A DNA stretch of 32,927 nucleotides. Source: UBA685 sp049889495 (GTDB taxonomy: Bacteria; Pseudomonadota; Alphaproteobacteria; Puniceispirillales; Puniceispirillaceae). Numbering within the stretch: the stretch's first letter is position 1; the number at the start of each line of letters is the position of its first letter. Of this stretch, positions 23,972 to 32,008 are shown in pieces. The notes beneath the pieces were generated by a model. The model was not told the DNA's origin. It saw only the letters and a list, made by a program, of their open reading frames with translations, and did no database searches. The DNA lies in the NCBI GenBank assembly GCA_049889495.1, contig JBMHDH010000028.1:1-32927 (forward strand), written 5' to 3'. The position numbers and the translations under genes are program-made.

Positions 23972-26900
23972 ATGATTTTCCGCAACATTAAAATGACAGG
24001 TTTCAAATCCTTTGCTGAACCAACAGCGGTGGATATTGAAACAGGGCTGACAGGCATTGTCGGCCCCAATGGGTGCGGGAAATCAAATGTTGTTGAAGCG
24101 TTGCGCTGGGTGATGGGGGAATCAAATGCCCGCCAGATGCGCGGCACAGAGCTAGATGATATTATTTTCGCTGGCACCCAAAATCGCCCAGCCAGAGACA
24201 TTGCTGAAATCACGCTTGATCTTGATAACAGCGCAAGACGCGCGCCTGTCGATTTCAATAAATCAGATGATTTGGAAATCACGCGCAAAGTCGAAAGAGG
24301 CAAAGGGTCTAGCTATTTTATCAATGGCCGCCCTGCCAGAGCCAAAGATGTACAATTATTATTCGCAGATACCGCCACTGGCTCACGCTCAGCTGGTATG
24401 GTCTCACAAGGGCGAATCGGTGCCATCGTCGGTGCCAAACCAGAAGATCGCCGCACATTGTTAGAAGAGGCGGCAAATATCAAAGGCTTGCACCAAAGAC
24501 GCCATGAAGCAGAATTGCGGCTGAAAAATGCTGAAGCCAATCTAGAACGGCTTGAAGATATTGCGAATCAACTGGGCGAACAACGCGCCCAATTGGCAAA
24601 GCAAGCGCGCCAAGCGTCACGATATAAATCAGTTGCTGATCGCATTCGCAAAGCAGAAAGCACATTATTTTTAAAACGCTGGCAAGACATAAGCGACGAA
24701 GCACAAAAGGCAGAGACCTTGCTGCGAGAGGCGATGAGGCATGCCGCTGACGCCGCAAGCAAATCGGCAGAGGCTGAGAAAAATCATCTGATTGCCGCAG
24801 ATGCCCTGCCACCTTTGATGGCGCAAGATGCCGAGGCCAGCGCAGAAGTGCAACGCCTAACGCTCGCCCTTGCCGAATGTGATCGAGAAAAAGAACGCAT
24901 TGAAACATCCCTTGCCCAAACCAAAGCCATCATTGTGCAAATCGACGCTGATCAACAGCGCGAGGTGAATTTGCAAGCAGACGCACAAAAAGCATTATCT
25001 GACTTAAATGATGAAAAGCAGATTTTGCAAACACAGCTATCTGAACAACAACCCTTATTGGCAAGCAGTGAAGCGGATCTGGCCCGCGCCGCAAACGCCA
25101 GTCAGACAAGTGAAGAAGCCTATGCCACAGCGCGTGCCAATTTGGCATCTTTTGAACAAGCCAAAACCCAACAACAAAACAGATTAACCCAATTACAAGG
25201 GCGCATTGCCACCGCAGAAGCTGGATTGCTGTCTCTTGACCTTGATACTCTGCAAGAAAAAGCAGCGCAGACGGCAACGCAAAAAGACATAGCACAATCC
25301 CAAGTTGACGCAGCGATTGCCGCACTTGAACAAGCAGAATTGGCCGTTTCAGACTGTCAAAAACAAGCCGAAGATCAAAGCGTACTTGCCAAAAATGCCA
25401 GTGCAGAATTGGCCGCATTAACAGCGCAAATTGACGCGCTTTCTTATGTTTTAACAGACCAGCAAAATGCCGATGCCCCGCCAATTTCAGATAGTTTATC
25501 TGTCTCTTCTGGCATGGAAACCGCGCTAGCCGCCTTATTATCTGATGATTTATCTTTGCCTGGCCAAGCTGATGATGCGGGTTATTGGCGTGATGATATC
25601 GAAGGTGATTTGCTGGTCCCACCACAAATTGGCACCCCCTTATCAGAACATGTCAGCGGCCATCGCGCGATTATGCGGGCGGTATCTGGCGTCAGTGTCA
25701 TTGATGACAAAGACAAAGCCAGAATTGCGCAAAAAACGTTAACAGCTGGTCAGGCGCTTGTGTCACCAGATGGCCAGCTATGGCGGTGGGATGGCCTTGT
25801 CAGGCCGCAAAATGATTCTGCCGCTGAACGTATTCGCCAGAAAGCCAAGCTTGATGCGCTGATTGGGCAATTAGAAGCCGCTGAAGCAAGCGCAGAAGAG
25901 ACCAAACAGCAAGCCGCCCAAACACAAGACGCGCAAACCAAAAGCCAAGAAGAGTTACGCGCCGCAAGAGCGGTACAAAAGCAATCAGAAAGCCAGCTAT
26001 TAACCGCATCACGTGCCGCAGATGGGGCACAGATCGCTTTTGCATCCGCAACAGATCGTCAAAAGGATTTGTCAGACGCGCTTGATCAAGCCAAATCTGA
26101 TTACCAAGATGCCACAGCCGAACTTGATATCACAGGTGATCCTTCAAGCTTAAAAGATGAAGAAGAAAAGCTAGGCGCGCAAGCCGAAAAAGATCGGCAA
26201 GCTTTGACCGAAATTATGGGGTCAAATGCCAGCTTAAAAGAGCAATTAAACAGTGCTTCACAACGCATTGAGGCCATCACTGCGCAAGAACAAGCCTGGA
26301 CAAGCCGCCTGTCAAATACAGATGGCCGCTTATCTGAATTGGCCCAACGCCGCCTTGATATGATGGCACGCCAATTAGAATTAGAGGCCAAGCCGCAAGA
26401 TATTGAAGCACAAAAAACCAGCCTGAATGATTTGGTTGATGACGCCAGCCAAACACATCGTGACGCACAAGATAAAGTGGCACTTGCCCAGACAGCCTTA
26501 CGCAATGCTGAGGCAGCGCTTCGCGAAGCCCAGCGCATCGCCACCACTGCCAGAGAAGAGCAAATCAGGGCAGAGGGTCAAAAAGAGCGCGCCACTGATC
26601 AAATGGAAAGCTTGCGCCAACGCATTGATGAAAAACTAGATGTCACGCCTGCGCAATTGCCAAGCCTAGCCGAGATCGAAGACGGCACAGAATTACCAGC
26701 CTTATTCCAATTAGAAGATCGCGTGGCACGCTTGCAACGTGAACGCGATTCGATTGGCCCTGTGAATTTGCGTGCTGAAGCTGAGATGGAAGAAATTGAT
26801 CATCGTTTGGAAGACATGCATAGAGAACGAGATGATCTGCAAGAAGCCATTGCAAAATTGCGGTCTGCCATTGCGACATTAAATCGCGAGGGCCGCGCGC

Positions 26901-27379
26901 GCCTGCTCGATAGCTTTGCGCAAGTGAACAAGCATTTCAAAGACTTATTCACGACCTTATTTGGTGGTGGACAGGCTGAATTACAATTAACTAATTCAGA
27001 TGACCCGCTTGAAGCTGGCTTGGAAATATTGGCAAGTCCCCCTGGTAAGAAATTACAATCGTTATCTTTGCTATCTGGCGGTGAACAAGCTTTGACAGCC
27101 CTCGCCATTATTTTTGCGGTATTTTTAACAAATCCTGCGCCGATTTGTGTGCTTGATGAGGTGGATGCCCCGCTTGACGATTCGAATGTGGCACGGTTTT
27201 GTGACTTGCTTCGTGATATTGTTGCCAGAACCAAAACACGATTTTTGATTGTCACACATCACCGTATGACAATGGCAAGAATGGACAGGCTTTATGGCGT
27301 GACCATGGAACAACGTGGCATCAGCCGTTTGGTCTCTGTTGACTTGCAAACTGCCGAATCTTTCAAAGACGCAATCTAA
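23972..27379 (+). CDS. smc: Chromosome segregation ATPase SMC
   Basis: This 1135-residue protein has the N-terminal ATPase half with Walker A GPNGCGKSN (31-39) and the conserved MIFRNIKMTGFKSFAEPT start, and a long first coiled coil (about 160-480). A compact hinge region follows (about 500-590, including ISDSLSVSSGMETALAALLSDD), then a second coiled coil. The C-terminal half has LLSGGEQALTALAI (ABC signature) and Walker B ICVLDEVDAPLDDSN, then the H-loop VTHHR. It is the condensin core that compacts and separates chromosomes with ScpA/ScpB. The hinge seems short and divergent, as in other Alphaproteobacteria. The long antisense ORFs in this gene are composition artefacts of its coiled-coil codons. 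Confidence 0.97.
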   Translation: MIFRNIKMTGFKSFAEPTAVDIETGLTGIVGPNGCGKSNVVEALRWVMGESNARQMRGTELDDIIFAGTQNRPARDIAEITLDLDNSARRAPVDFNKSDDLEITRKVERGKGSSYFINGRPARAKDVQLLFADTATGSRSAGMVSQGRIGAIVGAKPEDRRTLLEEAANIKGLHQRRHEAELRLKNAEANLERLEDIANQLGEQRAQLAKQARQASRYKSVADRIRKAESTLFLKRWQDISDEAQKAETLLREAMRHAADAASKSAEAEKNHLIAADALPPLMAQDAEASAEVQRLTLALAECDREKERIETSLAQTKAIIVQIDADQQREVNLQADAQKALSDLNDEKQILQTQLSEQQPLLASSEADLARAANASQTSEEAYATARANLASFEQAKTQQQNRLTQLQGRIATAEAGLLSLDLDTLQEKAAQTATQKDIAQSQVDAAIAALEQAELAVSDCQKQAEDQSVLAKNASAELAALTAQIDALSYVLTDQQNADAPPISDSLSVSSGMETALAALLSDDLSLPGQADDAGYWRDDIEGDLLVPPQIGTPLSEHVSGHRAIMRAVSGVSVIDDKDKARIAQKTLTAGQALVSPDGQLWRWDGLVRPQNDSAAERIRQKAKLDALIGQLEAAEASAEETKQQAAQTQDAQTKSQEELRAARAVQKQSESQLLTASRAADGAQIAFASATDRQKDLSDALDQAKSDYQDATAELDITGDPSSLKDEEEKLGAQAEKDRQALTEIMGSNASLKEQLNSASQRIEAITAQEQAWTSRLSNTDGRLSELAQRRLDMMARQLELEAKPQDIEAQKTSLNDLVDDASQTHRDAQDKVALAQTALRNAEAALREAQRIATTAREEQIRAEGQKERATDQMESLRQRIDEKLDVTPAQLPSLAEIEDGTELPALFQLEDRVARLQRERDSIGPVNLRAEAEMEEIDHRLEDMHRERDDLQEAIAKLRSAIATLNREGRARLLDSFAQVNKHFKDLFTTLFGGGQAELQLTNSDDPLEAGLEILASPPGKKLQSLSLLSGGEQALTALAIIFAVFLTNPAPICVLDEVDAPLDDSNVARFCDLLRDIVARTKTRFLIVTHHRMTMARMDRLYGVTMEQRGISRLVSVDLQTAESFKDAI

Positions 27380-27483
27380 CCTGAAAGAGCCGCATAGGCT
27401 GTCCTTTTCTTGGCGAAACTGTGGCCAATATTTCACTGACATACGATATTTTATGATTATGCCATATGATTGACGGCTTTGAC

Positions 27484-27512
27484 TTGACAAATTGGGCATT
27501 CACCAATAGGTT
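27484..27512 (+). promoter_or_regulatory. Candidate promoter for the F0 ATP synthase operon
   Basis: A consensus -35 box TTGACA (27484-27489) is followed after 17 bp by a weak -10 (TAGGTT, 27507-27512), about 135 bp upstream of atpI. The rest of the 266-bp smc-atpI spacer contains a small hairpin GTGGC-AGTC-GCCAC (27564-27577) and no credible gene. The -10 match is poor, so this is tentative. Confidence 0.35.
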
Positions 27513-27645
27513 GGCGGCGCATTCTAGGGGTGGTGAATTTCGCTGATCTTAGATGTGGCAAGGGTGGCAGTCGCCACACTGCGCAAAAGGCAGGTTAGCA
27601 GATGTGTTATCTGGTCAGACAGCGCCACAGTGAGTGAGGGTGAGT

Positions 27646-28011
27646 ATGGCTAAGGGCAATCACAAAGACGCGGCAAGCAAGTCTGAAAAATCCCTAGCGG
27701 ATCGTATTTCAGAAGCACAAACGCGGAAAAGCAACTTGCAAGAGCGATCTGCCAAAGCCCATATGCCTGTTGAAGGCATGGCATTGGCTGGCAGAGTGGC
27801 AACAGAGCTCGTTGCGGGCTTGGTTGTCGGCAGTGCTGTTGGTTGGGCCCTTGATACGGTTTTTGATACATCGCCATTATGGCTTGTTGTATCGTTTTTT
27901 CTAGGCGCGATCGCTGGCATGATGAATGTGTGGCGTATCGCAACAGGCAGAGGGATGGCTGCTGGTTATTTTGAAGAGCGTGATACGCCGCAAGATAACA
28001 AGCAAGAATAG
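27646..28011 (+). CDS. atpI: ATP synthase assembly protein I (AtpI)
   Basis: This 121-residue protein has a polar N-terminal half followed by two membrane helices (VATELVAGLVVGSAVGWALD and PLWLVVSFFLGAIAGMMNVW). This is the AtpI/AtpQ pattern in Alphaproteobacteria. AtpI helps assemble the c-ring. The ATG at 27646 is preferred over a start at 27634 because GAGGGTGAGT lies directly upstream and it gives MAKGNHKDAAS. It is the first gene of the F0 operon, with 15 bp to atpB. Confidence 0.9.
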   Translation: MAKGNHKDAASKSEKSLADRISEAQTRKSNLQERSAKAHMPVEGMALAGRVATELVAGLVVGSAVGWALDTVFDTSPLWLVVSFFLGAIAGMMNVWRIATGRGMAAGYFEERDTPQDNKQE

Positions 28012-28026
28012 CTGGAGTATAACGTC

Positions 28027-28770
28027 GTGCATTCACCCGTAGAACAATTTACCATTAAGACCTTGTTCGCCCTAAATTTATTTGGGTTTGATATCGCTTT
28101 TACAAACTCTGCCCTTTTCATGGTTTTGGCAGTGTTATTTTCTGTCAGCTTATTGGTATTTGCCATGCGCCCTGCCGCGATCGTTCCAGGTCGCCTGCAG
28201 AGCGTCGCTGAAATGATGTATGAATTTGTCGCTGATATGGTGCGCAGCAATGTCGGCAATGAAGGCCGCCGCTATTTCCCATTCATTTTCTCAGTCTTTG
28301 TGTTCGTGTTATTCACCAACATGCTTGGCCTGATCCCATATAGCTATACGGTAACCTCACAAATTGTTGTGACATTCGCCATGGCCGCCTTCATTTTTGT
28401 TGGCGTGACATTGGTCGGCCTTGTGAAACATGGCTTTCATTTTTTCTCATTTTTCGTGCCATCAGGCGCGCCAAAAGCGTTGATCCCTTTCTTGATCGTG
28501 ATTGAAGTGATCTCTTATTTTGTGCGCCCTGTTAGCTTGTCTGTCAGATTATTTGCCAATATGCTGGCAGGTCACACCATGTTGAAGGTGTTTGCAGGCT
28601 TGGCTGTGATGCTGGTTTCAGCTGGTGGTGTATTCTCTGGGCTATCGATCTTGCCTCTATTAGCAATTATTGGTTTGACTGGCCTTGAAATTCTTGTGGC
28701 CGCGCTTCAGGCGTATGTGTTCACAATTTTAACTTGTATGTATTTGAATGACGCGCTACATCTCCACTAG
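28027..28770 (+). CDS. atpB: ATP synthase F0 subunit a
   Basis: This 247-residue protein has five to six membrane helices and starts at GTG with GGAG nine bases upstream. The essential proton-channel arginine is in SLSVRLFANMLAGHTML, and the late helix GLEILVAALQAYVFTILTCMYLNDALH is typical. Subunit a forms the two half-channels against the c-ring. The F1 genes (atpHAGDC) are absent, as expected for Alphaproteobacteria, where the F0 and F1 operons are separate. Confidence 0.97.
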   Translation: MHSPVEQFTIKTLFALNLFGFDIAFTNSALFMVLAVLFSVSLLVFAMRPAAIVPGRLQSVAEMMYEFVADMVRSNVGNEGRRYFPFIFSVFVFVLFTNMLGLIPYSYTVTSQIVVTFAMAAFIFVGVTLVGLVKHGFHFFSFFVPSGAPKALIPFLIVIEVISYFVRPVSLSVRLFANMLAGHTMLKVFAGLAVMLVSAGGVFSGLSILPLLAIIGLTGLEILVAALQAYVFTILTCMYLNDALHLH

Positions 28771-28778
28771 ATTTTAGC

Positions 28779-28810
28779 GTCTGAACGCAGACCTGTTCAA
28801 AATTGACAGG
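28779..28810 (+). other. Two small RNA hairpins between atpB and atpE
   Basis: GTCTG-AACG-CAGAC (28779-28783 with 28788-28792) is immediately followed by CCTGT-N9-ACAGG (28792-28796 with 28806-28810). There is no T run. They lie about 50 bp before the atpE start, which has its own good SD (AAAGGAATGG). They may influence mRNA stability or the high expression needed for the c subunit. Confidence 0.45.
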
Positions 28811-28861
28811 TAGGCAAATTGGAAACTTGCAACGAAACATCCAAATCAAAGGAATGGTAAA

Positions 28862-29089
28862 ATGGAAGCAGAAGCTGCAAAACTCATCGGTGCCGGTATC
28901 GCGGTACTTCCTCTTCTAGGTGTGGGTCTGGGTATTGGGTCAATCTTCTCAAGCCTCATTACATCTATCGCTCGTAACCCAGCTGCTCGTAGCGAAGTTT
29001 TCGGTATCGGCATTTTGGGCTTTGCGTTGACAGAAGCGATTGCGCTATTCGCGCTTGTTGTTGCGCTTTTGTTGTTGTTCGTATTCTAA
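28862..29089 (+). CDS. atpE: ATP synthase F0 subunit c
   Basis: This 75-residue hairpin has two membrane helices. Helix 1 is glycine-rich (GVGLGIGSIFSSL), the polar loop is ARNPAARSEVF, and helix 2 carries the ion-binding glutamate in GFALTEAIALFALV. The residue after the Glu is Ala, and the Na+-binding Gln/Thr pattern is not seen, so this is a proton-type c subunit. Multiple copies form the rotor ring. The upstream SD is strong (AAAGGA). An unusually long stem-loop follows the stop codon. Confidence 0.97.
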   Translation: MEAEAAKLIGAGIAVLPLLGVGLGIGSIFSSLITSIARNPAARSEVFGIGILGFALTEAIALFALVVALLLLFVF

Positions 29090-29124
29090 GACATCTTAGA
29101 GCTGAACACAGCGCATAAATTTTT

Positions 29125-29176
29125 CATTGTGGCCGCAAATTATGATCGGTATCTGATTATGACCTGCGGCCACATG
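29125..29176 (+). other. Long stem-loop between atpE and the b' gene
   Basis: CATTGTGGCCGCA (29125-29137) pairs with TGCGGCCACATG (29165-29176): a 12-bp, GC-rich stem with a single bulged T and a 27-nt loop. The loop holds two copies of ATTATGA. No T run follows, so termination is at best partial. Its place after atpE suggests an mRNA stabiliser or a processing site that raises c-subunit output relative to b'/b. Confidence 0.6.
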
Positions 29177-29285
29177 AACCTTATTTAATTGATCATATCT
29201 GTTCGTTTAACCGAAATAGTTTCATCGGATGTGAACAGCATATAATCACATAATGAATGCAGTACAGATAATGCAGGACAAGCAG

Positions 29286-29873
29286 ATGTTTGCAAAACAG
29301 ACTTTAATCATGTCCCTAACGGCTCTTGCAGCAGCAACCCCTTCCCTTGCTTTTGCCGCTGGTGATAGCTCTGGTGGTTTGCCACAGCTTGACCTTGCCA
29401 CATGGCCGAATCAGCTATTCTGGCTCGCAATAACATTCGTTATTTTATATATTTTAATGTCGCGCATTGTGACACCACGCATTGGCACAGTCCTTGAAAA
29501 TCGCCGTGATAAAATCGCTGGTGATCTTGAAAAGGCGCGTGAAGCAGATGCCAATGCCAAAGAGATGCAGTCATCTTATGAAACCGCTCTTGCCACTGCC
29601 AGAGATGAAGCCAATGCCAAGGCGCGTGAAGCCACAAAGGCAGCTGCTGATAAAGCAGCGGCGGCTGAAGCTGAAATGGCAAAGAAGCTGGCTAAGAAAA
29701 TGGCAAGCGCTGAAAAGAAATTGGCGACCATGCGTGATGAAGCCATGGCCAATTTGAATGACGTAGCAACAGAAGCTGCACAACAAACCGTCAAACAGCT
29801 TATCGGCACATCAGCCACCAAAGCTGAAGTGTCAAAACAAGTCAAAGCCGCTGCCAAAGCAGCAAGTGCTTAA
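29286..29873 (+). CDS. ATP synthase F0 subunit b'
   Basis: This 195-residue protein begins with a hydrophobic signal-like stretch (residues 1-25, ending LAFAAGDSSGG). The family sequence LPQLDLATWPNQLFWLAITFVILYILMSRI then forms the single membrane helix, followed by a long Ala/Lys/Glu coiled coil. b' pairs with b in the peripheral stalk of photosynthetic and alphaproteobacterial-type ATP synthases. The ATG at 29286 is chosen over 29253 and 29271 because AGGAC lies seven bases before it. It is followed by b after 24 bp. Confidence 0.92.
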   Translation: MFAKQTLIMSLTALAAATPSLAFAAGDSSGGLPQLDLATWPNQLFWLAITFVILYILMSRIVTPRIGTVLENRRDKIAGDLEKAREADANAKEMQSSYETALATARDEANAKAREATKAAADKAAAAEAEMAKKLAKKMASAEKKLATMRDEAMANLNDVATEAAQQTVKQLIGTSATKAEVSKQVKAAAKAASA

Positions 29874-29897
29874 CCGCAGAGCAAGTTAAAGGAAATC

Positions 29898-30383
29898 ATG
29901 ATGGCCGCATTAAATGAATCAGCCTTTGTCGCTATTGGTTTTGCTATCTTTGTTGTCCTTGTATGGCGCAAAGCAAGCTCTGCAATTGGCCAGATGCTTG
30001 ATGACAGAACCGCAAAAATCCAAGCTGAATTAGATGAAGCCAAATCATTGCGCGAAGAAGCCGCAGCAGAATTGGCAAAATTCCAGCGTCTGTCACGCGA
30101 AGCAGCAGATGAAGCCAAAACTATCTTAGCCAATGCTGAAACAACAGCAGAACGCATCACAAAGGCAGCTGAAGAAAAAGCAGAAGCTGCGCTAAAGCGT
30201 CGTGAGGTTCAGGCAACTGCTAAGATCGAAGCCGCAGAAGCCGCTGTGATCGCCGATCTGCGCGCGCAATCAGCAACGCTTGCCATCGCAGCAGCAAAGC
30301 AGGTGATGACTGATAAGCTTGATGTGGATGCTTCTTTGGCTTTGGTTGAAGACTCTGTGAAACAGATTGACGCTACCTCATAA
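29898..30383 (+). CDS. atpF: ATP synthase F0 subunit b
   Basis: This 161-residue protein has one N-terminal membrane helix (FVAIGFAIFVVLVW) and then RKASSAIGQMLDDRTAKIQAELDEAKSLREEA, the typical start of the b-subunit dimerising coiled coil. The Ala/Glu-rich helix continues to the end (IAAAKQVMTDKLD). It links F0 to F1 in the peripheral stalk with b'. The SD AAAGGA is 4-5 bases before the double ATG (29898/29901). It is the last gene of the operon before the bidirectional terminator. Confidence 0.96.
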   Translation: MMAALNESAFVAIGFAIFVVLVWRKASSAIGQMLDDRTAKIQAELDEAKSLREEAAAELAKFQRLSREAADEAKTILANAETTAERITKAAEEKAEAALKRREVQATAKIEAAEAAVIADLRAQSATLAIAAAKQVMTDKLDVDASLALVEDSVKQIDATS

Positions 30384-30405
30384 GCTAGACATCGTAACGA
30401 AGGTT

Positions 30406-30435
30406 AAAAAAAAGAGGCTTTGGCCTCTTTTTTTG
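30406..30435. terminator. Bidirectional terminator between the F0 operon and the lipoprotein gene
   Basis: A perfect stem AAAGAGGC (30411-30418) pairs with GCCTCTTT (30423-30430) with a TTTG loop, flanked by an A run on the left and a T run on the right. Read on either strand it gives a hairpin followed by a U tract, so it can end both the atp transcript and the convergent gene at 30477-30953. Confidence 0.92.
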
Positions 30436-30476
30436 TGTCGTCTTTATGAAAGAGAGCGTCTTGATTATCAGATTGA

Positions 30477-30953
30477 TTATTGAATGACTTCAGGTGTCAG
30501 GTTCAAAATCACACGCCCATCTTGGGGGATTTTTAACTCGCGCCTGACAAGAGGGTAAATCACAGACAAGCCATCTGTGAATTGCATGGTATAAACAAAA
30601 CTTTCTTGTGCCAGCACCGTGTCATCACCTGAGATTGTTGCAACAAAGATCGGCACATCAACAGGTGACACGTCCCTGCCCTCATCAGTATCACGCGCCA
30701 CTTTCAGGCCAATGGCCAATTCCATCACCACCGAAGTGCCTTCATCATAACAGCTGGCACTCACCCCATTAAAGCGCACTTCAACGGCTTGCGGGTTGAT
30801 TTGGGTCTGCAATGTGGCTCTGGCAGTTTCGGCATAGCTTGTCACTCTAGATGAGCAGGCATAACGGTCTGGCTCGAAGGTAGAACACGCCGTTAATAAG
30901 CTGCCAAATAAGACAGATGGTATCAGCGTTTTCATAGAAAGAAAATTTGTCAT
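30477..30953 (-). CDS. Putative lipoprotein, unknown function
   Basis: This 158-residue protein has a signal peptide ending in the lipobox LLTAC (cysteine at residue 23), so it is probably a membrane-anchored lipoprotein. The mature part is mainly predicted beta, with ESFVYTMQFTDGLSVIYPLVRRELKIPQDGRVILNLTP near the C-terminus, and has two further cysteines. The start at 30953 has AAGGAA upstream; MKTLIPS at 30935 is an alternative. It is convergent with the atp operon and divergent from ispH. I do not recognise a named family. Confidence 0.8.
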   Translation of the reverse strand: MTNFLSMKTLIPSVLFGSLLTACSTFEPDRYACSSRVTSYAETARATLQTQINPQAVEVRFNGVSASCYDEGTSVVMELAIGLKVARDTDEGRDVSPVDVPIFVATISGDDTVLAQESFVYTMQFTDGLSVIYPLVRRELKIPQDGRVILNLTPEVIQ

Positions 30954-30991
30954 AGGATGCTTTCCTTATTCATCTGCGCTTTCACCAGATT

Positions 30992-31021
30992 TGTGATATG
31001 ATGGTCATTGACACTATCACA
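30992..31021. promoter_or_regulatory. Inverted repeat TGTGATA-N16-TATCACA between the lipoprotein gene and ispH
   Basis: A perfect 7-bp inverted repeat with a 16-bp spacer lies 22 bp before the ispH ATG, in the divergent promoter region. It could be an operator or a leader hairpin. The spacer contains TTGACA, a possible -35 box, but no good -10 follows. Confidence 0.3.
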
Positions 31022-31043
31022 GTTATTGCGCAATTAAAGCACT

Positions 31044-31994
31044 ATGGACAAGTTAAAAAAGACATTAATTCTCGCCGCTCCTCGTGGATTTTGCGCTGGG
31101 GTAGATCGCGCCATTCGAATCGTAGAGGTCGCATTGGAAAAATATGGCGCGCCTGTCTATGTACGCCATGAAATCGTACATAATAAGCGGGTGGTCAGCG
31201 ATTTGCGTGATCAAGGGGCTGTCTTTGTGAAAGAGCTTGATGAAGTGCCATCAGGCGCGCCTGTCATTTTTTCTGCACATGGTGTCGCGAAATCGGTTCA
31301 TGAAAATGCTGAACGGCTGAATATGATCTCCATTGACGCCACCTGTCCTTTGGTCACAAAGGTGCATATCGAAGCAGATCGCCATGAAAAACAAGGCCAC
31401 CACATCTTTTTAATCGGGCATGCAGGCCATCCAGAAGTCATCGGCACCATGGGGCAAGTCGCAGAAGGGTCTATGACCTTGATTGAAACCCTAGAAGATG
31501 CGCTGACAATTGAGCCACCAAAGGCAGATAAGCTTGCCTTTGCGACACAAACAACCTTATCCGTTGATGAGACATCGCAAATCATCTCTGCCTTGCAACA
31601 TCGCTTTCCCGATATCACAGGGCCAAGAGGCGAAGATATCTGTTATGCCACAACCAATCGCCAGCAAGCTGTGAAAAATTTGGCACCTGAAACAGATGCC
31701 TTTCTGGTCATTGGGGCTGATAATTCATCCAATTCTAAGCGGCTTGTTGAGGTTGCAAAAACAGCTGGCGTCGCAAATGCGAGATTAATCGCAGATGCTG
31801 ATGCGCTTCATCTTGCTGATCTGAATGATGCAGACATCATTGGCTTATCATCTGGGGCTTCTGCCCCTGAAGTGCTGGTGGATGAGGTGATTGCCAAATT
31901 ATCAGATGCGTTTGATTTAACGATCAAACATCAAAATTTTGTGGCAGAAAATCTGACCTTCAAATTGCCATCTATTTTAACCAATCCATCATAG
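31044..31994 (+). CDS. ispH: 4-hydroxy-3-methylbut-2-enyl diphosphate reductase IspH
   Basis: This 316-residue protein catalyses the last step of the MEP isoprenoid pathway, giving IPP and DMAPP. The three [4Fe-4S]-ligating cysteines are in GFCAGVDRAI (C17), DATCPLVTKVH and DICYATTNRQ. Substrate-binding motifs are EIVHN, FSAHGV, GHAGHPE, TQTTLS and SSNSKRL. It is full length. thrB starts 14 bp after its stop, a gene pair common in Alphaproteobacteria. Confidence 0.97.
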   Translation: MDKLKKTLILAAPRGFCAGVDRAIRIVEVALEKYGAPVYVRHEIVHNKRVVSDLRDQGAVFVKELDEVPSGAPVIFSAHGVAKSVHENAERLNMISIDATCPLVTKVHIEADRHEKQGHHIFLIGHAGHPEVIGTMGQVAEGSMTLIETLEDALTIEPPKADKLAFATQTTLSVDETSQIISALQHRFPDITGPRGEDICYATTNRQQAVKNLAPETDAFLVIGADNSSNSKRLVEVAKTAGVANARLIADADALHLADLNDADIIGLSSGASAPEVLVDEVIAKLSDAFDLTIKHQNFVAENLTFKLPSILTNPS

Positions 31995-32008
31995 GCACTT
32001 TTTACAAA

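Noticed and set aside
24930..25625. 231-codon minus-strand ORF inside smc
   Set aside because: It lies antisense to the SMC coiled coil, where biased codons leave the opposite frame open; no family features.
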